Assembly (NCBI GenBank): GCA_029379385.1
Contig: CM055612.1
Span: 17,670,001 to 17,734,000 of the forward strand
Source: Quillaja saponaria
Taxonomy: Eukaryota > Streptophyta > Magnoliopsida > Fabales > Quillajaceae
DNA length: 64,000 nucleotides
Direction: 5' to 3'
How positions within the stretch are numbered: the stretch's first letter is position 1; each line of letters begins with the position of its first letter. Of this stretch, positions 40,401-49,200 are shown piece by piece. The position numbers and the translations under genes are program-made. The notes under the pieces were generated by a model. It worked only from the letters and a program-made list of their open reading frames with translations, was not told where the DNA came from and searched no databases.

Positions 40401-43400
40401 TTTACAACTGTCTGATACTTCCAATACAATCATTCCCATTCCAGTAAAATTACAATTTTGTCCATTTCTCATAGTGACATGACCAAAATCATCAAGTACA
40501 TAATCATGAAGGTAATGCTTATGCGAAGTACAGTGAAAAGACAAAGCAGAATCAACATACCAATCATCAGACTTACCATTTATGGTAGCAGATAAACAAA
40601 ATTCACCATCAACATTTTCACCTGTCACCACATTAGCCTCTTCATTGATTCCACGCTTGTTCTTTTCACCTTCGACCTTGCAATCCCTACTCATATGACC
40701 CTTCTTTCCACAATTCCAGTTTTCACCTTTGATTTTACCATCAATTTTTCCTTTGAACTTTCCCCTTGACTGTGACCTTCCCCCGTACTAGTGTACTGTG
40801 ACTTTCTTCCCTTAGAGCCAAATTTCTTCTCTTGCTATCTTCCTCTTGTATCTACAGTCAATACAGTACCGGAGCTGGAAGAATACTATGAACTCTTCCA
40901 ACGCATCTCTCACTTAGTATCAACTGCTACATCATCAAATACTAAGTTTCCAATTATTGTATTGCTAACAGATATTACCAAGATATTCCAACTTTCAGAT
41001 AATGAACACAAGAACAACAAAGCTCTAATTTCATCATTGAAAGCCACTTCAACAAATTGTAATTGTTGAGTTACCATTTTGAATGCATTCAAATGATCAA
41101 CTACTGATCATATTAAACAATTTTTTCATAAGGAAAATTTTATTAGAGGCTGAGGGTTTTTCATATAACTTAGCTAGTGTTTCCATGACTCCTGCTATTG
41201 TTGTCTCTTTGAAAATATTGAATGTAACTTGTGACGTGAATAACAACCTCACTGTTGCCAAAGCCTTTTTGTCCATTATCTCCCACTCATCACTCTTTAT
41301 CATTTCAGGCTTTTTGCCTTTCAATGGCAAGTACAATCCTTCTGGTATAAGATGTCTTTTCTGCATCTTCTACCAATGAAAATTGTGCCCATTGAATCTC
41401 TCGATTTTTGTCTTTCCATCTTCAGCCATTGCTCCCCCTCAAACAAAATTATCTCTCAAATTTTGTTTCTGCCAGCACATGAACAGTATCAAATACGAAA
41501 ACAATGCGTAATGATAACCTTGTTCACGAACCTTACTCTGATACCAGTTATTAGAGTTTTAACAACGCAACAGAATAATAATGACAAGATATTTGACAAA
41601 ATTAGAACACAATCACTCAAAAACACAGGATATAACCACCCAAAACTTGGCTACATCCACGGCATGCAATAAGCTAGCTAATATACTATTGATGAAGTGT
41701 TTTTGCCTGTGGACTAGGCCACATAAATCACTTGTGGCTATTAGTGGATTGTTGCTTTTTCTACTTCTCTTATTTTCCCTAAAATTTATAGTTGGGCCTC
41801 ACGTCAGAACATGTAAGATAGGAGTTTTATTTTTATTTCGTTGGTGGGCCAGGTGTCATAGGTCTCTTTTTGTATTTCCTAGTCCAGTTGTATTGCTAGA
41901 TCAAAAGAGGTTTCTTTTGTACTTTTAGCTTGTCGAACCAGTTTAGGTTTTAGGGCTGTGTTATCTCACAGCCTCCATATACACAGACACTCAATATTAC
42001 TCATTCAAAAATCACAAATACTTATATACTTTGATCTGTGACTTAATACTTGGACCATTTTGGCCAACTCAACATTCCTGACATGAAAATTGGCAAGTTA
42101 GGCACCTAGATCCCTACACTAGCCTTAGTAACACAGATTGACACAAAAAATTCACAACAAAGGAGTATCTAAGAAAAGAACCATATGAAAAGGCCCATAA
42201 CGGGCATGAACTACAAAATAGAAGTAGCTGCCCCACCATACCCCCACCCCCTCCAAAAAATGTTCAAAAGGCATAATTGGATTTGAGGTGTCTAGTAAAT
42301 TGCCAATACAACTTACTAACTGCACTAGTTGGCACTGAATAATATTAGAAATAAAAAATATATATAAAAAAAAAAAAAAAAACTATCATTTTCATGAAGA
42401 ATTCTCATTAGGATTACCTCCAACTTTGCTACCACTAGGAAATGCTTCAAGTTCCTGCTCTTGCGAAGGTCCAACCACGATCTTTACAGGATATAGCATT
42501 GAAATTTGCAACATCATATATTGTTGCCTCATTCTTAGCATCTTCCATGAGTTTCTAAGACGAAAATAATATTTTTCCTCCAAAAGCAATCTATTTGATT
42601 CCTAAAATAGCAGCATGAGAGATTTTTTTATGACACCAAACATGAATAAATCATTTGTTCAAAAACGTAACATGGATGAACAGAAAAACAGTGAAGAAAG
42701 CAAGCAACTAGCTAATTAAATTTCTTAAGCATAGCAACTTCCTTACCAAAAAAGAAGATAAATAAGCTTACCACAAATGTACCAAATTTCCAAAAAGATG
42801 AATGGTGCATTAGAAGTTAAACAAAATAGAAAATGAAAACTTCAATGATGACAGGTTGTCCTCAAAACTGTTAATAACATAATTCTATGCATCTCAATAG
42901 AGCCTCACTAGGTTTACAGAAGTAGAAAATGTAAAAGAAAATGTCATTCCATGCACTTCAAAAATCTGACAACGCCTGAAAAGAAATCAGTTAGAAGCTG
43001 AAAAAATACCAAAATACTAATAATTACACAAAGATAATCCAATTCTTCAATTATATGGAATGCATCAATTTCATAATGCAAGGGAAACAAAGCACCCATG
43101 AATTTTACTTTCTTCAAATTCCAAGCTTCAAGTAATCAGTATTCACTGAACAAAAAATGGTTTTAAGGTATCCCAACACAACAGCCTAACCCTCATCACT
43201 CTCCACCCACATCCAAAAAGATAGAGAGAAACAAAAAAGTATAAATTACATTTTTTGTCCCCTTAGTTTGCTTCAAAATTAATTTTCATTCCTATAGTTC
43301 AAAGTGTTGCAATCGAGGAGTTACCGTTTCAAATTTACATAATGCAGTCCCTGCAATCACCTCCCTCCCATCCAAATTAGCTAAACAGAAGATAACATGG

Positions 43401-44664
43401 ACAAACGAAATCCTAGGTGGCTGAGAGGCGACCGAGACCTGTAGGGGCTGATAGGAATCTGGTAATGACGATGGGTTGAGTTTTTGGAATTAGTTAGATC
43501 GGATTATTAATTGCAATTGTACTCTTAATTTTTGACACATCTTGAGTCATTTAGTGTAGGTAGGATCATACATAAGATTGTATGACCCTACGATTTAAAG
43601 TGTGATTTCACAACATTGGTTCTAGGTATAAAGAGGAGAGGTACATTATATTTTTGCATACACAATCAGGAACAAAGACACAGAGGTTGTGGATGGACTC
43701 ATTGGATTGTTAACTTGTGAGAATTACCAAGTCATCATGTGACATGGAAAAAATTGTTGCACATGTCAAATTTGACTTGCCCATGTAGGATTACATTTGT
43801 CCATGTCACCTCCCTTTAATCATTATAGATATGATACGATAGTAGATACCACATTAGATTTTGAAATTATAAGTCATCCATAGAAACATTTTGAACCATA
43901 GAGACTAATGTCAATTTTGAAGCAAATCTAGCTTTGAAATATCTAATTTAGTGAAAAAAACGAGGGAGGACAAAGCAAACAAGGTAACATCTGAAATCTC
44001 CGTGTTCTTGATGTGCCAGGATGACATAAGTATATGTACAGAAGCAGCTAGCTGCTTAAGAATTCATCACTATAACAAAAGCACTAACAAAGTTACTAAG
44101 TGATATGGCACTCCCCTCCCAGAACTATTTTGCACCAGCATGATTTGAAAAAATCAAAGAGTGAACTTGTGGGTACATGGTAGAACTAACTATTATTCTT
44201 CATATCCAGGAGTATGTATGTTCTTGAGAATGATACAATTGCTCTATGCGTCACTATAAAGCCTTTGATCGATGCAAATGGAGAATAATAATTCATGTAA
44301 ACAACCCCAACTAGTATGGGATTTGAAGTTGCATATCTAGAGTATGCACACTATGTTAAGTTTGCTTAATAAAACAAAATTGAGACTTGTTTTTGCCCAT
44401 GACAGGGAAACTCACAAAGCGATCCCCTATCAATACACCAACAGAAATTTATTCAAGTCCCAATGTTGTTGATGCCAATATTATTTATAAACTATGAAGC
44501 ACAGCTACAGTATTGGATATGGGAATACAACAATTTTTGAAAAACTAGGATAAGATAAGTTGAGTTAAATAATTTTTAAATTTTATTATATAAAGTTGTA
44601 ATAAATAAAATTAATCTAGTTAGAGTAAAAGTAATTTCTATGAAGTATAAGTATGTTTATATAG

Positions 44665-44696
<32 letters not shown>

Positions 44697-47600
44697 CAAA
44701 AAAAATTAATAGGAATGATGGGATAAAAGGAAGACTTAAAACCCAACACAAACTATGGCCAAAAAAAAAAAAACACCCAACCCAACTTTAAAATATATAT
44801 AAAGCAACTAAGTAAGCCCATTGTGACCCAAATAAAAATCAGTCCATACAATTTTTGAAAAACTAGGATAAGATACATTTAAGATACATTGGGTTAAATA
44901 ATTTTTTAAATTTTATTATATAAAATTGTAATAAATTAAATTAATCTAGTTAGAGTAAAAGTAATTTCTATGAATTGCACGGACTAAAGAAAAGACATTA
45001 TCTGCCATCGAGAAGGAAGGAAGCAGTTTCAGATCTGGTTGGGATTCATCTTCATCTGCAGTGCCAGTGAGCCGGTGCCAACGAAGGTGACAGCGATCTG
45101 TCGAAATCCAACTTTAGATCATACGGAATCGTCTGCGAAGGGGAAAAGAGGGTTCGAAAGAGGAACAAGATGCAAGTTGATGGAGAAAGAAGGATTGCAG
45201 CGTTTTGTTAAATGATTTTCAAGCTCAAAAATCAGAAAGTAATTAACCAAAAATTAGCATATCCCAAGCTCAAAAATCAGAAAGTAATGAACCAAAAAAA
45301 AAAAAAATCAGATTAGCATATCCTAGCCATGTTAGTTTGTATCAAGTCATATCCAACCCATATCCAATACTCAAAAATTAAAAAAATAATAATAAGAATA
45401 ATTTCTGTGTACTGGATATGTATCCAGCCATATCCTAGGCATATCTGTGTTGGATATGTATCCAACACCGATACTTCTACCATATGCACATATCCATGCT
45501 TCCCAGTTTATAAACCTAAATTGCTCAAACTTAATTTTATTCCTATAGTAACTACATCTTACAAAATATTACAAACATAATTTTCTTTCTTCAATTATCC
45601 ATCAACATCTAACAGCATTTAATGTACCCAAAATTCAAAACAGGATATAAATTAAGATCACCTGAAGTCTCTTTCTGGCCAGAGATAGATTTGTCCCAGC
45701 CACTAATAGTGATCTAACTTCATCACTAAGTCGCTCCTCTTGCTTCCTAGCATCTTCCTTTGCAAGCATACAATTCATTGAAATTTTCTCCATTACCATT
45801 TTCCTTGCTTCCAGTTTTTCACGCATCTCCTCAAGTTCATTCAATCGGCTTAATGACTCAGCATCAACCTGCCCACCAAATTGCAGCCCGCTAATTCGCG
45901 GGTAAATCAATTAAGGTCCAAAATTCAAAATGTAAAATTACATGGCAGTGGAGCGATTAGAAACTGCAACATTTCCCTTTTACCAATCAACAAGAAGAAA
46001 GTGGAAACTAGAACCATGAATGTAAAGAAAAATGATCGACTTCACATGCCTCTTCAGTCTTTACTTATTATTTCAATAATACGAAACACGGGTACTTCAA
46101 AATGAATGCCCAGGTACAACTTATTTCACACCTTGGGTCTATAACTACAATTATTGAAACCTTATATATATCAACAAACAAACCAAGAAATTCTATTCAA
46201 GAAAAACTACTTCATTTCTTTTTATTTAGAAATTTTTATTCTATTAGTTAACCCTTAAATGCCTTCTTCTCATATATAAAATATATCATATACATATTTT
46301 TTAATTACTTAATTTAGCATACCTTGCAGTACCCGTACCGTCATTTTTTCGAAAATAATAAACCCACGTACCCGACCGTAGCAAAGTAATGATATCGGTG
46401 CTAAATTAGAGACAAGAGTCCCAATGCCCTCAATTTATCCATGCCTTCCAAGACTGAAAGATAAAAAAAAATATTGCTCTATTGCACAATTATGTTTGAA
46501 GAGGCGCATGTGCTTAAAAGTTTGATCCACAAATGATGTGTCAAATCTGGTAAAATGGTATTAAGATGCATAGATTGTGAACTGGGTAGTAGAAGTACAA
46601 CCAAAATATATTTGATCCGTTGAAGGTTCCTTCAATGTTCTGAAATTTAGGGTAGATTGCTGCATTAAATAAAAACTCACCAGCTAATAATCTAAGAAAG
46701 AGGAATTAGGAATGTGAACATATTTGATTGGTGCCACATTTGTAAACTGAAAGCAGCAGTGAGACTGTGAATCATTTCTTGCTTTATCATTTAGTTGCTC
46801 AAGTATTAGTTGATGTCTGGTGATGTCTTTGATTGGAGATTTCTGAGTAGTTCCTCGGTCAGTTACAGGCATAGTTATCATAATCCTACGGTTCAATTCA
46901 ATTCTTGTACCAATCGATAGGAATCTTATGGATGAATCTAAACTACAACTGAATCTTAGCAATTCACAATTAAAACCTTACAATTCATGATTCGAATCTT
47001 ACAATTCAATGCGAAATCATAATCTACTAGACAAGACCCAAAACCTTACTTCCTCTAGAACCTCAGTAGTGAGTCGTCAAAAGATCATGCAGTGAACTCG
47101 AACAGGACCCTGGAGATGCGAATTGCTGAAAGATGTCAAAAAGTCTACACCAAAAACTCCAAACCAAGGGACAGTTTTACACTCATTATGTGATAGGATG
47201 TTTTCATTTCAATGCTTTTCAGCCTTTAATTTCTTCTTTTTTGCTGGATTCTTCAGACTCCATTCTATTTCAGTAAAATTATTATTCATCATATTTAAAT
47301 ATTAAGTAACAGCATTCGATCAAACGGATTGTAAATAAAGTTTCTACTCTTCAACTAATTCTAGAGAAGGTAAAAAATAGTTGAAGCAGGCAAAAAACAA
47401 AAAATAAGCATGCCTCTTGGTTGTCACAAGGAAAGGATTACAGATTACCTGAGACAACTCTGAAACTAATTGGAATGTGAAAATGGAAATGAAGGAAAAT
47501 GTATTACTTTTCATTGGCCACAGTCCAAACCTAACTTCTTAAGAATAAATCAAGCTTTATGCCTGGCTCCATTTAAAAATTGGCAAAATCCAAGCCTAGA

Positions 47601-48831
47601 TCATAATCAGGACTAGGAGGAATGACTACCACCAGTGGCCATCACCACAGAGGTGAGTAGATTTGATCCAGCCAAGTCCATCTGAATTCTGAAATCCCTT
47701 GGAAATGGCCATCGGTGGTATCATTCATATACCTGATGTCTTAGCACTTTGCTTTTTTATTTTTTTTTCTTCTAATTTCTTATTTTTAAAATTATCTAGA
47801 CTTAAATAAACTAAACTACAATAGTGTTTCCAAGAACCAGTCCTTAGTTTCCTATTTTCTTTCCAGGAGCTTAATTTATTATTACTTGCTTTCTTTAATT
47901 TATGTTAATTAGATAAAATGAAGTACACTTCTTATGTAACTTCCAGGAGAGACACCGTGCTATTTTTTTAACTGCCAAATCAACAATCTGTTGGTCATTT
48001 TAACTCCAATGTACAGAGGTTCTATCTTTCGAGGACCATAATAGTAGTTCTAGTCCAATTAAAATAGTGTGAAATTTCCAAAAATACAATTCAGCAGAAG
48101 GTATCCAAGTGTTTCAAAATGGTGGAGTCAGTAAATAACCTACAGACCCCAATTTGGAAACATCTTCAAGCTGTCAATCCTATCACACATTATGTGATAT
48201 ACTTTTGTTACAACCACATGACAGGACTAAGACAGAAAGTTCTCTGCCTTTCTGCACCTATCTCAATTAATAGCATATGATATATATAGTCAAAATCCAT
48301 TTCATTTCTTAATTAAATATTCTCAATATCCAAAGAAAGCATAAACTTTAGCAGCAAAGCTAATCCTAACATTATAATTTTATAAATGTCAATCATGACA
48401 AGAAATTAAAGCTTTTATATGAACCTACAGACACCCACAACATTTGGAAGTTTTAATCTTGTTAGACATCATGTGAAATACCTACTAGATGCAGGTTAGG
48501 GCTCTCAGCATCTTTACTAGACGTAGACAAGCTCATGACCCATTATATGTAAATTCAGTGAAGTTTCCAGCATTCTGATTAAATTCACATACACCCAGTT
48601 TACTAAAAGAGAAATAAAATAAATAAATTCTTGCCATCGCTAAAATACTACCTGAATAAGGGCCTCAAGCTTCTGCTGAAGACTTTCCTTCTTCTCATTA
48701 GCTTCCTTGAGTGCAGAAGAGAGACTCCATAACCTCGCAAGCTCCTGCTCGAAGTCCTCCCATTCAATCACTTTCACAGTTTCAAGACTGGTTGTCTTCG
48801 TCTGAGAGGAAGGAATTTTGTCTGGGTCCAT
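13419..48831 (-). CDS. VPS38: VPS38 / UVRAG-like subunit of the PI3-kinase (VPS34) complex
   Basis: Six coding exons on the minus strand: 48652-48831, 45662-45868, 42418-42601, 15232-15380, 14413-14634, 13419-13535. All introns are GT-AG and all phases agree (only intron 3 splits a codon, G|GA), giving 1059 nt and 352 aa. The start is ATG ([10 protein letters not shown]); the stop is TGA at 13419-13421. Residues about 28-140 form a charged coiled coil ([35 protein letters not shown]). The C-terminal half holds the UVRAG/VPS38 landmarks [47 protein letters not shown] and [14 protein letters not shown]. In the known family this protein joins VPS34, VPS15 and ATG6/Beclin 1 on endosomes to make PI3P for vacuolar sorting and autophagy. 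Length and end-to-end motif order agree with plant VPS38. The oddity is the intron lengths: 2783, 3060, 27037, 597 and 877 bp. Confidence 0.93.
15661..15675. repeat. (C)15 homopolymer
   Basis: Fifteen consecutive C bases immediately before TCAAAAAAA, inside intron 3 of the VPS38-like gene. This is unusual in such AT-rich DNA and is a likely length polymorphism. The rest of 15381-15977 shows no recognisable element. Confidence 0.9.
17628..18677. mobile_element. hAT-like MITE nested in the L1 LINE
   Basis: It is bounded by a perfect 8-bp target duplication ATAGTAGG (17620-17627 and 18678-18685). The ends are inverted: left TAGAGATAGCAACCGGCCAG, and right, on the minus strand, TAGAGATGGCAGTTAGGCCG. 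The TAGAGATGGCA start with GC-rich GGGCCCGG just inside is typical of plant hAT ends. At 1050 bp it has no transposase. The LINE reading frame resumes on both sides, so it inserted after the LINE. Confidence 0.88.
18155..18179. repeat. (AT)n microsatellite
   Basis: About twelve AT units inside the hAT-like MITE. Confidence 0.9.
19736..20024. other. Unassigned intron 3 sequence between the LINE and a copia LTR
   Basis: No domain or terminal repeat was recognised. It may be the 5' end of the LINE or original intron. Confidence 0.35.
20025..20578 (+). repeat. 5' LTR of copia A
   Basis: This 554 bp LTR starts TG and ends CA. It matches, in opposite orientation, the partial LTRs at about 37115-37436 and 41553-41701, and in direct orientation the fragment at 36973-37085. 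It contains repeated short units related to AAGTTGGAAACAACTTGCAG (about 20165-20240) and a TATAAAA box near 20261 that could be the element's promoter. Confidence 0.8.
20025..21806 (+). mobile_element. Copia retrotransposon A, truncated (5' LTR, gag and integrase pieces)
   Basis: The 5' LTR is 20025-20578, TGTTAAAAATGGTGTG to CTCTAACA, followed by a primer-binding site close to tRNA-iMet (CTAGTATCAGAGC, 20580-20592). Gag starts near 20700 ([12 protein letters not shown] about 20730, then [18 protein letters not shown] and [18 protein letters not shown]). At about 21190 it jumps to the copia integrase C-terminal part ([21 protein letters not shown] about 21250, [10 protein letters not shown] about 21420) and a hinge with [10 protein letters not shown]. 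Most of gag-NC, protease and integrase core is deleted. It breaks off at 21806, where gypsy sequence begins. In-frame stops are present. The same family recurs on the minus strand at 36965-41701. Confidence 0.82.
21838..23896 (-). repeat. Gypsy LTR 2 (minus orientation)
   Basis: On the minus strand it starts TGTAACACCCTC at 23896, just after a purine-rich PPT-like tract (AAAGGGGTGGAG), and ends GGTGTCACA at 21838. A primer-binding-like TATGGTATCAGAGC follows directly. At 2059 bp it shares the overall plan of the LTRs at 24669-27136 and 27594-29991 but is clearly diverged, so it belongs to another subfamily. The pyrimidine-rich open frame at 22688-23050 is LTR sequence also present in the other two copies and is not a gene. 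Confidence 0.72.
23897..24668 (-). mobile_element. Short gypsy-derived internal segment between two LTRs
   Basis: On the minus strand it starts with a tRNA-iMet type primer-binding site (TTATGGTATCAGAGC) and a leader like the one following the plus-strand gypsy LTR (30000-30240). It ends with a remnant of the pol tail (AATTTTAAAGACAAAATTC, cf. 27160-27175) and a polypurine tract. Nearly all gag-pol is missing. With the two flanking LTRs this gives an LTR / 0.77 kb / LTR arrangement resembling a large derivative (LARD-like) or a recombination product. Confidence 0.6.
24023..24192. repeat. Tandem repeat, about 35-40 bp unit, five copies
   Basis: Units vary around 'TATTCACTTTATTCATCTC' plus 'GGTAAACCTCAGGA'. 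The copies near 24024, 24060, 24095, 24135 and 24170 differ by several bases. They lie inside the short gypsy internal segment. Confidence 0.75.
24669..27136 (-). repeat. Gypsy LTR 1 (minus orientation)
   Basis: On the minus strand it starts TGTAACACCCCTAATC at 27136, directly after the PPT AAGAGGGGGAG, and ends GGCGTTACA at 24669, directly before a primer-binding site. At 2468 bp it is homologous along its length to the plus-strand LTR at 27594-29991, so the two form a large inverted repeat with a 457 bp spacer. It includes a cluster of short ATGATGTCAT-like repeats (26825-26970), mirrored in the other LTR at 27765-27890. Confidence 0.8.
27137..27593 (-). pseudogene. Gypsy pol C-terminus (integrase tail with chromodomain-like region)
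   Basis: The minus strand encodes the end of a Ty3/gypsy polyprotein: [20 protein letters not shown], then [21 protein letters not shown] and [12 protein letters not shown] (GPY/F and chromodomain-like region), then WKGILRK. After a frameshift at about 27255 the tail reads [20 protein letters not shown] up to the PPT and LTR 1. This fixes the direction of LTR 1. The upstream part is missing because a plus-strand gypsy LTR starts at 27594. Confidence 0.85.
27594..29991 (+). repeat. Gypsy 5' LTR (plus orientation)
   Basis: It starts TGTAACATCCTG at 27594 and ends near 29991, followed by a mutated primer-binding site TTTATGATTTCAGAGCAAC (29993-30011). At about 2.4 kb it is homologous to LTR 1 in reverse. 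A tandem block of three to four units at about 28025-28200 contains variants of GTGAGGTGTAAA plus TTTCATTAAAT. Open frames on the minus strand at 28400-28735 are LTR sequence, not a gene. Confidence 0.78.
29992..34360 (+). mobile_element. Gypsy internal region (gag-pro-RT-integrase), decayed
   Basis: Gag begins with ATG at 30582 ([14 protein letters not shown]), is stopped by TAA at 30666, and continues through WWQSMERLI (about 31000). After a frameshift it resumes with two Cys-rich knuckles near 31390-31490; the second reads [14 protein letters not shown], with Arg where the zinc-binding His belongs. Protease is [13 protein letters not shown] (31625). A MITE splits it at 31958. RT follows: [12 protein letters not shown] (32944), [20 protein letters not shown], then FIDDILIYS (33370). 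RNase H is deleted: GHVISGK joins VVADALSRK at about 33535. Integrase includes [10 protein letters not shown] (33933) and [14 protein letters not shown] (34313). Several stops and frameshifts make it non-functional. It is cut off at about 34360 by copia B. Confidence 0.88.
31958..32718. mobile_element. hAT-like MITE nested in the gypsy element
   Basis: It is flanked by the 8-bp duplication CCTCAATG (31950-31957 and 32719-32726). The left end is CAAGGAACTAAAATTCGTTT. The right end on the minus strand is CAAGGTTTAAAAATTCGTGT, and both continue with CGAAATG, giving about 27 bp inverted repeats. The inner borders are dense in AAACGGAAACG-like motifs (left about 31985-32065, right about 32550-32700), as in transposase-binding subterminal repeats of hAT elements. 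761 bp, no transposase. Confidence 0.88.
34390..36975 (+). mobile_element. Copia retrotransposon B, 5'-truncated and heavily mutated
   Basis: Coding starts in the integrase ([20 protein letters not shown] about 34470, CIFLGYSRL 34640). It passes a hinge ([14 protein letters not shown] about 34990) into RT ([20 protein letters not shown] 35310, [15 protein letters not shown] 35440, [11 protein letters not shown] 35550), then [15 protein letters not shown] (35965) and RNase H ([15 protein letters not shown] 36345, [13 protein letters not shown] 36465). A polypurine stretch GAGAGAGAG precedes a 3' LTR starting TGTTGAAATAGTG at 36708. Many stops interrupt it, and the YVDD catalytic area is unreadable. 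It is a different family from copia A. LTR end not exact. Confidence 0.85.
36973..37260. repeat. Palindromic copia A LTR fragments (head to head)
   Basis: 36973-37085 is a plus-oriented copia A LTR segment (TTGCAAGAATCCTTTGGCCT to CATCAAACCTTACCTAG). 37140-37260 is the same segment inverted. Together they form an imperfect palindrome with a short spacer that also repeats TTTCACATATCTTGGAT. The left arm may be the 3' LTR relic of the plus-strand copia A at 20025. The right arm belongs to the minus-strand copy's LTR, which starts at 37436. Confidence 0.72.
37115..41701 (-). mobile_element. Copia retrotransposon A, minus-strand copy
   Basis: On the minus strand: partial 5' LTR 41701-41553, primer-binding site CTGGTATCAGAG (about 41552-41541), gag ([20 protein letters not shown] about 41170), a zinc knuckle whose first Cys is lost ([14 protein letters not shown] about 40700), protease-like [15 protein letters not shown] (40560), GAG-pre-integrase ([17 protein letters not shown] 40360), the integrase HHCC region, then (after a MITE) integrase end and hinge ([15 protein letters not shown]). 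RT lacks its catalytic core: [14 protein letters not shown] (38430) jumps to [20 protein letters not shown] (38333). RNase H is [14 protein letters not shown] (37740), then PPT AAGGGGGAGA and the 3' LTR from 37436. Stops are common. Closest relative in the window is 20025-21806. Confidence 0.87.
38992..39858. mobile_element. hAT-like MITE family H, copy 1 (in copia A, intron 3)
   Basis: The ends are inverted: left CTAGGAAGCATGGATACG and right, on the minus strand, CTATGAAGCATTAATACG. Flanks are GGCATTTA and GGCATTTG, an 8-bp target duplication with one mismatch. The 867 bp body is full-length homologous to copy 2 at 44492-45506 in the opposite orientation. It includes subterminal GGATACGTATCC-like motifs and an internal stretch rich in CTTCTTCCTCC. 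No transposase. The copia integrase reading frame lies on both sides, so it inserted after the copia. Confidence 0.85.
41702..42417. other. Donor-side end of intron 3
   Basis: No coding similarity is recognisable. It includes a C-rich stretch (about 42240-42255) and a poly-A run (42366-42382) close to the exon 3 donor. It probably includes original intron sequence. Confidence 0.4.
43264..43931. mobile_element. Foldback / MITE-like element in intron 2
   Basis: The arm at 43264-43306 (TTTGCTTCAAAATTAATTTT followed by TATAGTTCAAAGTG) is repeated inverted at 43888-43931 (minus strand: TTTGCTTCAAAATTGACATT followed by TATGGTTCAAAATG). The spacer has no transposase or gene homology. Outer ends and target duplication could not be fixed, so it may extend further outward. 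A long-TIR MULE derivative is one possibility. Confidence 0.6.
44492..45506. mobile_element. hAT-like MITE family H, copy 2 (in intron 2, inverted to copy 1)
   Basis: A perfect 8-bp target duplication TTTATAAA (44484-44491 and 45507-45514) surrounds it. The left end CTATGAAGCACAGC and right end on the minus strand CTGGGAAGCATGGATATG match copy 1 in reverse, as does the interior. The 1015 bp include an internal duplication of about 125 bp (about 44528-44650 and 44850-44975, both with TAATCTAGTTAGAGTAAAAG) and an (AT)n run at 44668-44694. Its right edge is only about 150 bp from the donor of exon 2. Confidence 0.9.
44668..44694. repeat. (AT)n microsatellite
   Basis: About thirteen AT units inside MITE copy 2. 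Confidence 0.9.
45869..48651. other. Intron 1 of the VPS38-like gene
   Basis: Donor CAG|GTAGTA and acceptor GGGCAG|. AT-rich, with no confident transposon. Around 46078-46400 there are two sites related to ACGGGTACT in opposite orientations, which might be ends of a degraded MITE, but this is not convincing. Confidence 0.6.
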
Positions 48832-49200
48832 AAAGAATCTGAGATGAAAGTGAGACGCGTTGGTTCAAGAAGAGGTCAGGGGTCGACCTCATCGTCCTAG
48901 AGTAATTAATCAGGGTGGGAAGCTCATGGACGCATAATTTGCTTCTGATTTTCTCGAGAAAATTGTAAACTTTCTTAGACAAATAAGAAACAGTTTAGTT
49001 GCCGCAACCAAGAACACCCAAATTACGTAAGCCCCAGAGAGAGAATGATGCTCCCGAAGTGATCAAAATTCCAATTGCCACTAACTAGTAATCGGAGAGA
49101 GAGAGTTAGTGAATGGGTGTGTGTGAGAATCTGAGCAATAATGTCAGAGGATTTGCATTGAGCAGAGCGGGGGATGAAACTGTTGTAGCGGGAATAAGGT
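48832..49200 (-). promoter_or_regulatory. Probable 5' UTR and proximal promoter of the VPS38-like gene
   Basis: The stretch just upstream of the ATG at 48831 is less AT-rich than its surroundings and contains GAGAGAGA/CTCTCTCT runs (about 49037-49044 and 49097-49106), a common plant core-promoter pyrimidine patch. No TATA box or transcription start can be fixed from the sequence. Confidence 0.4.

Larger units (their letters stand above)
15381..42417 (-). other. 27 kb intron 3 of the VPS38-like gene, filled with nested transposons
   Basis: The donor is G|GTAATC just below 42418 and the acceptor is CACCAG| just above 15380. The flanking exons are on one strand, in compatible phase (1 nt then 2 nt of a Gly codon), and encode adjacent parts of the same protein with no missing domain. 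The intron contains L1, copia and gypsy retroelements plus three hAT-like MITEs, described separately. The non-transposon parts seem to be only about 15381-15977 and about 41702-42417. Confidence 0.88.

Noticed and set aside
46078..46400. MITE with GGGTAC-containing ends in intron 1
   Set aside because: The two candidate ends match over only about 9-10 bases and no target duplication was found.
48782..48982. Candidate uORF overlapping the VPS38 start
   Set aside because: Its first codon is TTG, not ATG, so there is no evidence for initiation.
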